A stretch of DNA of 64,000 nucleotides. It comes from Gordonia sp. KTR9. Lineage in GTDB: Bacteria; Actinomycetota; Actinomycetes; Mycobacteriales; Mycobacteriaceae. Below, in pieces: positions 26,129-33,439 of the stretch (positions within the stretch are counted from its first letter, which is position 1; the number at the start of each line of letters is the position of its first letter). A program made the position numbers and the translations under genes. The stretch is taken from assembly GCF_000143885.2 (NCBI RefSeq), contig NC_018581.1, positions 1,798,001 through 1,862,000 on the forward strand. Direction: 5' to 3'. A model generated the notes under the pieces. It was not told the DNA's origin. It worked only from the letters and a program-made list of their open reading frames with translations, and ran no database searches.

Positions 26129-26575
26129 TTGCGATCACTGGACGATCTCGACGAGCAGGTACTCGCATGTCTCACCCGGGATGCCCGCGCCACTTACCAG
26201 CAGATGGGCGAACAGGTGGGGCTGTCGGCTCCCGCGGTCAAACGACGCGTCGACCGCCTGGTCGCCGACGGCGTCATCCGGGGATTCACCGCCGTCGTCG
26301 ATCCCCGGGCGATGCAGTGGACCACCGAGGCCTACGTCCTGGTCTACTGCCGCGGCAACATCTCGCCCGAACAACTCGAGGCCGCATGGGAGCCCATCCC
26401 CGAAGTCGTGAGCGCCGCGACCGTCACCGGTCAGGCCGACGCCATCCTGCGCGTCATGGCCCGTGACGTGCGGCACCTCGAGCAGGCTCTCGAACGCATC
26501 CGGCGCGCGGGCCCGGTCGATCGATCGGAGTCGATCCTCGTGCTCAGCGAGCTGATCGACCGGGGACACCCGTGA
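26129..26575 (+). CDS. Lrp/AsnC-family transcriptional regulator
   Basis: This 148-residue regulator has an N-terminal winged helix (LDDLDEQVLACLTRDARATY, then GLSAPAVKRRVDRLVADGVI) and a C-terminal RAM/effector domain (about residues 70-148). The TTG at 26129 is chosen because AGGGGAGG lies 7 bp upstream and the resulting length fits the family; an ATG at 26030 would add 33 atypical residues. It probably senses an amino acid such as ornithine or arginine and controls the divergent rocD. Confidence 0.85.
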   Translation: MRSLDDLDEQVLACLTRDARATYQQMGEQVGLSAPAVKRRVDRLVADGVIRGFTAVVDPRAMQWTTEAYVLVYCRGNISPEQLEAAWEPIPEVVSAATVTGQADAILRVMARDVRHLEQALERIRRAGPVDRSESILVLSELIDRGHP

Positions 26576-26600
26576 AAATCGGGGTGGCGAAACCCTGTGC

Positions 26601-26606
26601 TACTGT
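26601..26606 (+). promoter_or_regulatory. -10 element TACTGT for the aro leader transcript
   Basis: TACTGT ends seven bases before the GTG of the short leader ORF at 26614, placing the transcription start at or near that GTG. Confidence 0.5.
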
Positions 26607-26613
26607 GGTCGCC

Positions 26614-26682
26614 GTGATCAGCACCGTGCGCGCGTATTGGCGCTTTATCGAGGCTCCGGGTGGGGCCACGATGACGCGTTGA
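26614..26682 (+). CDS. Leader peptide with Tyr-Trp-Phe codons upstream of DAHP synthase
   Basis: This is a 22-codon ORF starting with GTG and probably leaderless. It contains VRAYWRFIEAPGG, with Tyr, Trp and Phe codons (TAT TGG CGC TTT at 26635-26646) clustered within four codons. These are exactly the three end products of the pathway whose first enzyme is encoded downstream. An intrinsic-type terminator follows its stop. The arrangement is that of a ribosome-mediated attenuator; the peptide itself is probably not functional. Confidence 0.7.
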   Translation: MISTVRAYWRFIEAPGGATMTR

Positions 26683-26711
26683 ACTGACGCACGCACGACA
26701 CACCCGGAGCC
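26652..26711 (+). promoter_or_regulatory. Long-range leader RNA pairing in the aro attenuator
   Basis: GGCTCCGGGTG (26652-26662, inside the leader ORF) is fully complementary to CACCCGGAGCC (26701-26711). A ribosome stalled on the Tyr/Trp/Phe codons would cover the left arm. The freed right arm can also pair with GGGCTCCG at 26754-26761, across the terminator. The exact switch is not resolved by inspection. Confidence 0.5.
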
Positions 26712-26712
26712 C

Positions 26713-26740
26713 AGAGCAGCGACCAGACGGTCGCTGCTCT
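26713..26740 (+). terminator. Attenuator terminator before aroG
   Basis: Perfect 12-bp arms AGAGCAGCGACC and GGTCGCTGCTCT surround an AGAC loop. TGTCATTTG follows. It lies between the leader ORF and the DAHP synthase gene, so it must be bypassed for expression. Confidence 0.75.
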
Positions 26741-26825
26741 TGTCATTTGAGCGGGGCTCCGACCACACCCTGGGCATGCCTCGCCGCAACATCGACAACG
26801 GGCATGACCTCGAAAGGCACACGAC

Positions 26826-27914
26826 GTGACCACCTTGCCGGACCTCCCGATCCGATCCGACGACAACGCCGAATCGACATCCGACCGCCGGATCCGGGCA
26901 TTCCGTCCGATCCCCTCGCCCGACACCGTCCGCAGCGAACTGCCACTGTCGGCACGACGAGCCGTCGCCGTGCAACGCGACCGGGACGAGATCGCCGACA
27001 TCCTCGCCGGACGTGACGACCGCCTGCTCGTCATCGTCGGCCCCTGTTCGGTCCACGACCCGATCGCGGCCATCGACTACGCCCGCCGCCTCGCGCCGCT
27101 GGCCGATGCCTACGCCGAGCGTCTCAAGATCGTCATGCGCGTCTACTTCGAGAAGCCGCGCACGACGGTCGGGTGGAAGGGTCTGATCAACGACCCCGGG
27201 ATGGACAACACCTTCGACGTCGAGCGCGGTCTGCGCACCGCTCGGTCGCTGCTGCTCGACATCATCGACCTCGGTCTGCCCGTCGGCTGCGAGTTCCTCG
27301 AGCCGACGAGCCCGCAGTACATCGCCGACGCGGTCGCGTGGGGTGCCATCGGTGCCCGCACCACCGAGTCTCAGGTCCACCGTCAGCTGGCGTCCGGTCT
27401 GTCCATGCCGATCGGGTTCAAGAACGGCACCGACGGCAACGTCCAGGTCGCCATCGACGGCGTGAAAGCTGCTGCGGCCGAACACGTCTTCTTCGGAGTC
27501 GACGACTTCGGCAACGGCGCCGTGGTGGAGACCGCGGGCAACGAGGACTGCCACATCATCCTGCGCGGGGGAACGCGCGGCCCCAACTTCGACGCGGAGT
27601 CGGTGTCGGCGGCGGCCGAGGCGCTCGCCGCGGCAGGGCTGCCGGCCCGGGTCATGATCGACTGCTCGCACGCCAACTCGGGCAAGGACCACGTTCGCCA
27701 GGCCGAGGTCGCCACCGAGATCGCCACCCGCCTCCGGGCGGCCCGCGAGGCCGGTGAGCCCTCGACCGTCAGCGGCGTCATGCTGGAGAGCTTCCTCGAG
27801 CCCGGCGCGCAGTCGACCGAGGCCACCCCGCTGGTGTACGGCAAGTCCGTCACCGACAAGTGCATGGGCTGGGAGGCCAGCGCTCAGGTCCTGGCGGCGC
27901 TCGCGCGGGGCTGA
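26826..27914 (+). CDS. aroG: 3-deoxy-7-phosphoheptulonate (DAHP) synthase, class I
   Basis: This 362-residue enzyme condenses phosphoenolpyruvate and erythrose 4-phosphate, committing carbon to aromatic amino acids. It is of the AroF/G/H type: LLVIVGPCSVHDP (metal cysteine and active site), MRVYFEKPRTTVGWKGLINDP and the late MIDCSHANSGKDH motif. The N-terminal extension of about 60 residues is the usual regulatory region of this class. GAAAGG precedes the GTG by about nine bases. A 250-bp leader with a Tyr-Trp-Phe peptide and a terminator lies upstream, so transcription is probably attenuated by charged aromatic tRNAs. The choice among aroF, aroG and aroH is arbitrary. Confidence 0.9.
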   Translation: MTTLPDLPIRSDDNAESTSDRRIRAFRPIPSPDTVRSELPLSARRAVAVQRDRDEIADILAGRDDRLLVIVGPCSVHDPIAAIDYARRLAPLADAYAERLKIVMRVYFEKPRTTVGWKGLINDPGMDNTFDVERGLRTARSLLLDIIDLGLPVGCEFLEPTSPQYIADAVAWGAIGARTTESQVHRQLASGLSMPIGFKNGTDGNVQVAIDGVKAAAAEHVFFGVDDFGNGAVVETAGNEDCHIILRGGTRGPNFDAESVSAAAEALAAAGLPARVMIDCSHANSGKDHVRQAEVATEIATRLRAAREAGEPSTVSGVMLESFLEPGAQSTEATPLVYGKSVTDKCMGWEASAQVLAALARG

Positions 27915-27915
27915 T

Positions 27916-27932
27916 CCCCGAAAGGACCGGGG
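27916..27932. terminator. Short hairpin between aroG and phoD-like gene
   Basis: CCCCG and CGGGG flank a 7-nt loop in the 19-bp gap between two convergent stop codons. It is a short stem, so only a weak bidirectional terminator candidate. Confidence 0.35.
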
Positions 27933-27933
27933 T

Positions 27934-29502
27934 TCACACGACGTCGACTTCGGCGGTCGAGTCGGGGATCGTGATGAGCGCTCGACGGTGCAGCGTTCCC
28001 CGGGGCGACCGCACGGACGGCGTCACGCGGAACTCGGCCTCCCACCGGTCGGAGTGGATCCGGTTGAGCAGGTATCCGCGCTGTGAGTTGCCGAACCGGA
28101 CGTGGGGTGAGGCCTCCTTCAGCCGGCGGTCGCCGTCGTCGCTGTCCTCCCCGTCGCCGCCCGAGGTGATCGACGTCGCGGCGAGTTCGACTCCGCGCAC
28201 CGCTGAGTCATCGGTGTACGAGGTCCGGAGGTCGGCGACCACGCTGCGGTGGATGTCACCGGCGAGGGACACCAGGTTGCGCACGCCGCGGTCGGTGGCG
28301 CCGTCGAGTATCCGGGCGCGAGACGCCTCGTAGCCGCTCCAGCCGTCCATGCTGACCGCACGGGTCGAGCCGACGGTCCGGGCGAGGTCGGCCATCGGCA
28401 CCTGCTGGGCGAGCACGTCCCAGCGGTGCCGTGAGGACGCGAAGCCGTCGAGCAACCATCTTTCCTGCTCGGCGCCGAGGATCGTGCGGGACGGGTCCGC
28501 GGTGTGCTGGTTCTGCCCGGTGTCGTTGTCCCCGTTGGCCTGATCGCTGCGGTGACTACGGGTGTCGAGGAGAGTGAGGTCGACGAGGTCGCCGAAACCC
28601 AGCCGCCGGTGCGCGCGCACCACGGTTCCGTTCGGCCGGGCCGTGACCCGGACCGGGCTGTTCTCCCACCACGCGCGCAGGGCGCGTGCCCGGCGCAGCG
28701 CGAACGGGACAGGCGGTGTGTCGTCCTCGGGAACCGCTGCGGCCCAGTTGTTGTCCACCTCGTGATCGTCGAAGGTGATCACGAACGGCGCCATCGCGTG
28801 AGCGAGTTGCAGGTCCGGGTCGGATTTGTACAGCGCGTACCGTTCCCGGTAGTCGTCGAGGTCGACAGCCTCCCGGGTCGACGAAAGAGGAAGCGCGGCA
28901 GTGGTTCTCGCGCCGCCCTGCGCGGGGATCGGCTTCTCGTAAATGTAGTCGCCGAGGTGGAGGACCACATCGGGCGCATGTGCGGCCAGGTCGGCGTAGG
29001 CCTGGTAGTAGCCGTCGGCCCAGTTCTGGCAGGTCGCCACGGCCAGCGTGAGTGTGTCGACGTGTGCGGAAGGTGCTGGTGCCGTGCGGGTTCGTCCGAC
29101 GGTGGAGATCTCACCGAGTGCTCGAAACCGATAGAAATGATCGGCGGCCGGCGCGAGTCCGCGGACGTCGACATGCACGCTGTGTCCCCACTCCGGTGTC
29201 GCGTGGACGGTTCCCCGACGCACGATCCGGGTCATCGATTCGTCGGCGGCGACCTCCCAGTCGACCCGGACCGGCCTCGGCTCCATGCCGCCGCCCGGCG
29301 CGAACGGATTGCGCGACAGCCGCGTCCACAGCACGATGCCGTCGGGGAGGGGATCGCCCGACGCGACGCCGAGGCCGAACACGCCTGCGGACTGTGCCGG
29401 GGTGGGTACTGCCGGTGGCCTGCCCCCGAGGACGTCCGGACTGAACGCCAGACCTGCCACCAGCGCCGACCAGCCGAGAAATCGCCGTCGCGATGTGCCC
29501 AT
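27934..29502 (-). CDS. phoD: PhoD-family alkaline phosphatase, Tat-exported
   Basis: This 522-residue protein begins with a twin-arginine signal, TSRRRFLGWSALVAGLAF. An N-terminal PhoD domain follows (GLGVASGDPLPDGIVLWTRL), then the metallophosphoesterase core: HLGDYIYEKP, FVITFDDHEVDNNWA, and the late SLAGDIHRS and conserved Asp/His ligands. PhoD enzymes are secreted phosphodiesterases/monoesterases that use calcium and iron. GGTGAGG lies three bases ahead of the ATG. Upstream in the same direction is the frameshifted PepSY gene. Confidence 0.88.
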   Translation of the reverse strand: MGTSRRRFLGWSALVAGLAFSPDVLGGRPPAVPTPAQSAGVFGLGVASGDPLPDGIVLWTRLSRNPFAPGGGMEPRPVRVDWEVAADESMTRIVRRGTVHATPEWGHSVHVDVRGLAPAADHFYRFRALGEISTVGRTRTAPAPSAHVDTLTLAVATCQNWADGYYQAYADLAAHAPDVVLHLGDYIYEKPIPAQGGARTTAALPLSSTREAVDLDDYRERYALYKSDPDLQLAHAMAPFVITFDDHEVDNNWAAAVPEDDTPPVPFALRRARALRAWWENSPVRVTARPNGTVVRAHRRLGFGDLVDLTLLDTRSHRSDQANGDNDTGQNQHTADPSRTILGAEQERWLLDGFASSRHRWDVLAQQVPMADLARTVGSTRAVSMDGWSGYEASRARILDGATDRGVRNLVSLAGDIHRSVVADLRTSYTDDSAVRGVELAATSITSGGDGEDSDDGDRRLKEASPHVRFGNSQRGYLLNRIHSDRWEAEFRVTPSVRSPRGTLHRRALITIPDSTAEVDVV

Positions 29503-29605
29503 GACCTCACCCGACCAGGAGCACCTGACCTGGGTTCCACGCCCAGGCGGCGGGGACGTGATGGGAAGGTGAAGTCTGCGACCCACGACGTCCCCCCGGC
29601 CCCGG

Positions 29606-31097
29606 TTACGCCGACATACCGCTCTCCCTGCGCCGTTGGCGGATTCCGAGTGCGGCGTCGACCGCGAGGAAACCCAGGAGGCTGAGTCCCAGCAGCGGCA
29701 CGAACCAGCCCACGACCACTGCGACCACGGCGACCGCGACGGCCGCGGGTGAGGACGCCCGGCGCAGCGCACCGCGAGCCGGGGGCCGGCCCACCGCGAG
29801 TGCCCCCGGAGCGTCGCGGCCGGCGCTGCCACCACATCTGATAGCCGCGGGCGATGAGGATCACCAGCGCCACCGCCAGGAGCAGGAGCGCGAGCTGGCT
29901 CACCCAGCCGAACAGGATCCCCATGTGCAGGGCGATACCCCAGGTGGTGAGTTTCGCGGCGAGCGGCCAGTCGGCGAACCGGGATTCGTCCACCACGACA
30001 CCATTGGCGCCGTTCACCGCGATCGAGTCCTGGCCGAACTGCCAGGGTTGCCTCGTCTGCGCGACGGTGAACGCCGTGTCCGCGGTGGCGGGAATCGACA
30101 CCTCGACCTCGCCGTCGACACCCGCACGTCGCGCGGTCTCGACGACACGGTCGAGCTGCGACACCGTTTCGCCGGACGTCGTCGGCACATCCGGTTCGTG
30201 GTCGCCCGGTGCACTGTGGCCCCCGTGGTCCCCGTGGTCCCCGTGGCCGGCAGGTTCCGACGGCGGCTCGGACAATGCGGTGTCGATGCCGGGGGTCGTC
30301 CAGCTCAGGGCGGTGCGAAGGTCGGAGACGTTGTCGCCCGCGTACTTCGACCACGTCAGTCCGGTCGCGGACAGGAAGACGAGTCCCACCGCGATCCACA
30401 CGCCGATCACCCCGTGCCGGTTACGGGTGCGGGTGCGTCCGGTCGCCGACCGGTCCGCGGTGACCAGCTCAGCGAGGCGCCGCTCGCGCCGAGCGCGGAA
30501 CGCCGAGATCCACAGGGCGAGACCGCCCAGGGCGATCACCCACAGCCAGGAGGCGGCGAGTTCGCTGTAGATCCGGCCCGGTTCGCCGAGATGGAGATTG
30601 CGGTGCAATTCGCTGAGCCAGGTCCGCAGCGGCAACGACGCACTGCTGCCGTAGGACACCAGCTCACCGGTCGAGTCGAGGGTCACCGGGTCGATGAACA
30701 CGGCCAGGCGCTTCGACGCCCCCAGGTCCGGGTCGTCGAAGAGGACCCGGGTGGTGTCGCCGGTCTCGGTCGCCGGACGTACCGCGGACAATGTGAGGTC
30801 GGGGCGGAGTCGGACCGCCGCGTCGACCTGCTCGAACACCGGACGGGCATCGCCGGTGCTCTCGGTGTAGAGCTGGTCGCGGTAGACGACCTGTTCGACC
30901 GACGGGGCGATGGCGTAGAGCCCGCCCGTGATGGCCGCGACGACCAGGAACGGGGCGATGAAGATGCCGGCGTAGAAGTGCAGGCGTCGGAGCAACGGCT
31001 GCCAGACGGCCGGTGTGGACCGGCGGACGGGGGCGTCGCCGTCCTGGTTGTCGGCGGGGCGGGACAGGTTGGGTAAGGACACGTGTTGGCCTCTCAT
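29606..31097 (-). pseudogene. PepSY-domain membrane protein with a frameshift near its 3' end
   Basis: The frame starting at 31097 encodes a PepSY_TM-type protein: RRLHFYAGIFIAPFLVVAAI, a PepSY domain, TWLSELHRNLHLGEPG, a His-rich GHGDHGDHGGHS loop and helices ending RGYQMWWQRRP. It then runs in the wrong frame into the phoD region. The missing C-terminal membrane segment (AVGRPPARGALRR, then VVGWFVPLLGLSLLGFL, ending at 29606) is in the next frame. Removing one base from the CCCCC run at 29803-29807 joins them exactly. So either the gene has a one-base insertion or the read has a homopolymer error. PepSY_TM proteins are often linked to metal or heme handling; the substrate here is unknown. 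Confidence 0.8.
29803..29807 (-). other. Probable +1 frameshift site (C5/G5 run)
   Basis: The five-base homopolymer breaks the PepSY reading frame. With four bases the frame would continue as RRPRRSGALAVGRPPARG into the conserved last helix. Confidence 0.65.
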
Positions 31098-31190
31098 GCG
31101 GAAGACGGCACGCGGAATCGACCACGATCAGGTGGGATGGCAACCGCGCACCGGCCGGCCCGTCGGGATGACGGGTCGGCGGAGAATGGA

Positions 31191-31742
31191 TCAGCGCGTG
31201 AGGGCCGGGGGGCCGCGGGTGTCGAGTGCGGCGATGGCGCGCAGCCGGGGCCGCGCGTCGTCGTGTGCCGAGAGAGGGACGAGTGCGGTGACGTCGTCGG
31301 CGGGTGGGTCGAGGACGGCCCGGATGAGCGCGACGATCGCGGTCAGGATGGTGAGGAGGGCCGGTTCGGCGATTCCGATCGCGGCGGCGGTGAGCAGTGT
31401 CGCGATCGCGTGCACGAGCAGCATGGTGTGGCTGGGTGCATGCGTGAGTGCCGCCGCGGCGGTGTGATGGCTCGACGAGGCGTCGAGTGCGGTGAGGGAG
31501 GCGTGCGCGAGCAGCTGCCCCGACGCGAGGAGTCCCATCGTGGTGAACCACCCGGGACGACGACGGGACGTCGCGCCGATCGCCCAGCCGAGTGCGGCGC
31601 ACGCGGCGGTCATGATCAGAAGTGACGTCGTGGCGGGCAAGGACCCGGCCGCGAGGCCGTGCGCCCCCACCGCCGTGCTCGCCGACAGCGCGCCGACGAC
31701 CCCACCGCGGAGGCGGTGGATGGCGCGCATGTCCGGGTTCAC
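31191..31742 (-). CDS. Small polytopic membrane protein with His-rich segment
   Basis: This 183-residue protein has about four or five hydrophobic helices. The segment between helices is unusually histidine-rich (SSSHHTAAAALTHAPSHTM), suggesting metal contact. The frame stays open upstream into the neighbouring gene. TATGCT followed by six bases precedes the GTG at 31742, fixing a leaderless start; an ATG at 31730 is an alternative. It lies 93 bp upstream of the PepSY gene on the same strand, so the two may act together in metal handling. No family name can be given. Confidence 0.7.
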   Translation of the reverse strand: MNPDMRAIHRLRGGVVGALSASTAVGAHGLAAGSLPATTSLLIMTAACAALGWAIGATSRRRPGWFTTMGLLASGQLLAHASLTALDASSSHHTAAAALTHAPSHTMLLVHAIATLLTAAAIGIAEPALLTILTAIVALIRAVLDPPADDVTALVPLSAHDDARPRLRAIAALDTRGPPALTR

Positions 31743-31748
31743 GCGAGG

Positions 31749-31754
31749 AGCATA
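31749..31754 (-). promoter_or_regulatory. -10 element TATGCT for the His-rich membrane protein
   Basis: TATGCT on the minus strand is followed by six bases and the GTG at 31742. Confidence 0.55.
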
Positions 31755-31801
31755 GCGATGATCAACCGGCCCAGACCACGCGCGGTCATCGAAAGGGCAG
31801 G

Positions 31802-32470
31802 TCAGCCCAGTACGACGAGCCAGGCGGCGACGTAGTGCAACAGGGCCGCGACCGCGGTGCAGGCGTGGAACACCTCGTGGTGGCCGAAGGTCTCCGGCCA
31901 CGGATCGGGCCAGCGCACGGCGTAGAGGACGCCGCCGACACTGTAGAAGACGCCACCGATGGCGAGCAGGACCATGACGAGCACGCCGGTCTCGCCCACG
32001 AGCGCCGGCGCGACGGCCACGATCACCCAGCCGAGCACGATGTAGAGGGTGACCCCGAGCCAGCGGGGCGCGCCGGGCCACACGATCTTGAGCGCCGCGC
32101 CGGCCGTCGCGCCCGCCCAGACGATGCCGAGGACCCACCAGCTGGTCGGCGAGGGAAGACCCAGGGCGCAGAACGGCGTGTAGGTGCCAGCGATGAACAG
32201 GAAGATCATCGCGTGATCGGCACGCTTCATACGGGTCCGGGCGCGTGCGGTCTTCCACGGGATCCGGTGATAGCCCGCGCTGATCGCGAAGAGTCCGAGC
32301 ACGGTGACCGCGTAGACGGCGCACGGCACGACGGCGACCGGGTCGCCGACCGTCGCGGCGCCGATGACCAGGGCGAGCCCGGCGACGGCTGCGACGTAGG
32401 CCGAGTAGTGGTGGATCACTCCGCGCAGGCGTGGGCGGACGTCGGCCGGCGGATTCAGCAACGTGCTCAC
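31802..32470 (-). CDS. trhA: Hemolysin III / TrhA (PAQR) family membrane protein
   Basis: This 222-residue protein has seven predicted helices and PAQR motifs: SAGYHR, DHAMIFLFIAGTYTPF, and FHACTAVAALLHYVA near the end, with the three conserved histidines. Such proteins are linked to membrane-fluidity homeostasis and probable hydrolase activity. It matches Rv1085c in position beside the Z-prenyl synthase gene. The GTG start follows TACCGT by seven bases, and that element lies in a palindrome. Confidence 0.9.
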   Translation of the reverse strand: MSTLLNPPADVRPRLRGVIHHYSAYVAAVAGLALVIGAATVGDPVAVVPCAVYAVTVLGLFAISAGYHRIPWKTARARTRMKRADHAMIFLFIAGTYTPFCALGLPSPTSWWVLGIVWAGATAGAALKIVWPGAPRWLGVTLYIVLGWVIVAVAPALVGETGVLVMVLLAIGGVFYSVGGVLYAVRWPDPWPETFGHHEVFHACTAVAALLHYVAAWLVVLG

Positions 32471-32476
32471 CGAACC

Positions 32477-32488
32477 TACGGTACCGTA
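32477..32488. promoter_or_regulatory. Palindrome over the trhA -10 region
   Basis: TACGGTACCGTA is a perfect 12-bp palindrome. Its minus-strand TACCGT (32483-32478) is the probable -10 element of trhA, seven bases before the GTG. The symmetry would suit a repressor site. Confidence 0.4.
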
Positions 32489-32575
32489 ACTTCACGCATC
32501 GGCGGCGTGACCGGCATGCACGGACGGAGTCACCCGGGCCGATGCGGGGGAATCAGCGGGGTGCGTCTCGGCGCG

Positions 32576-32581
32576 TAAGGT
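32576..32581 (+). promoter_or_regulatory. -10 element TAAGGT for the uORF and Z-prenyl synthase transcript
   Basis: TAAGGT is followed by seven bases and the GTG of a 13-codon ORF at 32589, rather than by the prenyl synthase ATG at 32627. Confidence 0.5.
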
Positions 32582-32588
32582 GTCCTGC

Positions 32589-32630
32589 GTGACACGAGGC
32601 CGACACGACGCCGGAACGACGCGACGATGA
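32589..32630 (+). CDS. Leaderless 13-codon upstream ORF coupled to Z-prenyl synthase
   Basis: The GTG at 32589 opens VTRGRHDAGTTRR. Its TGA overlaps the next gene's ATG in an ATGA. The next gene has no good Shine-Dalgarno sequence of its own. Ribosomes loading at the leaderless 5' end would terminate here and reinitiate. The peptide probably has no other role. Confidence 0.5.
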   Translation: MTRGRHDAGTTRR

Positions 32631-33409
32631 AGCTGCTGCCGGACCGGCTTCGACGACCCGTACTCTCCGTCTACGAACGCCGGCTCATCCAGCTCCTCGA
32701 CACCGAGCGCCTGCCGCGGCACGTCGCGATCATCTGCGACGGCAACCGGAGATGGGCGCGCGAGGCCGGGTTCGAGGACGTCAGCCACGGACACCGGGTG
32801 GGCGCGCAGCGAATCGCGGACATGCTCGGCTGGTGTGCCGGCCTGGGCATCGAAGCCGTGACCATCTATCTGCTGTCGACCGAGAACCTCAACCGATCCT
32901 CGGACGAGCTGGACGCGCTCCTCGAGATCGTGCCGGACATCGTCGACGAGATCTCCGCGCCCGAGGGCGAGTGGCGGATCCGCATCGTCGGCACCCTGGA
33001 CTCGCTGCCCGATGCGGTCGCCGGACGGCTGCGGGCGGCCGCCGAGCGCACCGCCGAACGGCGGGGGATGAACGTGAACGTCGCCGTCGGGTACGGCGGG
33101 CGGCAGGAGATCGTGGACGCGGTGCAAGCGTTGCTCGAGGAGAAGGTGACGGCGGGGGCGAGCGCGGCCGAGATGGTGGATGCGGTGACCGTGGAGGCGA
33201 TCGACGCCAACCTCTACACCAAGGGCCAGCCCGACCCCGACCTCGTGATCCGGACGTCCGGGGAGCAGCGGCTGTCTGGATTCCTGTTGTGGCAGAGCGC
33301 CTATTCGGAGATCTGGTTCACCGACGCCTACTGGCCGGAGTTCCGCCGGGTGGACTTCCTGCGCGCCCTGCGCGACTACTCGGCGCGGAGTCGGCGGTTC
33401 GGCAAGTAG
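32627..33409 (+). CDS. (2Z)-prenyl diphosphate synthase (isoprenyl transferase)
   Basis: This 260-residue cis-prenyltransferase has the catalytic Asp in IICDGNRRWAREAG near residue 40. It also has the substrate motifs YLLSTENLNR, GYGGRQEIVDAV and PDPDLVIRTSGEQRLSGFLLWQ. It extends allylic diphosphates with isopentenyl diphosphate toward decaprenyl phosphate, the cell-wall lipid carrier. By position and length it matches Rv1086, the short-chain Z-farnesyl diphosphate synthase, rather than the longer-chain UppS. Chain length cannot be proven from sequence. Translation appears coupled to a leaderless uORF. Confidence 0.9.
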   Translation: MKLLPDRLRRPVLSVYERRLIQLLDTERLPRHVAIICDGNRRWAREAGFEDVSHGHRVGAQRIADMLGWCAGLGIEAVTIYLLSTENLNRSSDELDALLEIVPDIVDEISAPEGEWRIRIVGTLDSLPDAVAGRLRAAAERTAERRGMNVNVAVGYGGRQEIVDAVQALLEEKVTAGASAAEMVDAVTVEAIDANLYTKGQPDPDLVIRTSGEQRLSGFLLWQSAYSEIWFTDAYWPEFRRVDFLRALRDYSARSRRFGK

Positions 33410-33439
33410 CTCCTGGCGGTGTCGGTCCCGGCCCGGCGG

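Noticed and set aside
27143..27865. Minus-strand frames opposite aroG
   Set aside because: Shadows of the DAHP synthase gene, Ser/Arg-rich without any domain pattern.
31743..32495. Upstream extension of the His-rich membrane protein frame
   Set aside because: It is an alternate frame of trhA, rich in Arg, while a leaderless -10 precedes GTG 31742.
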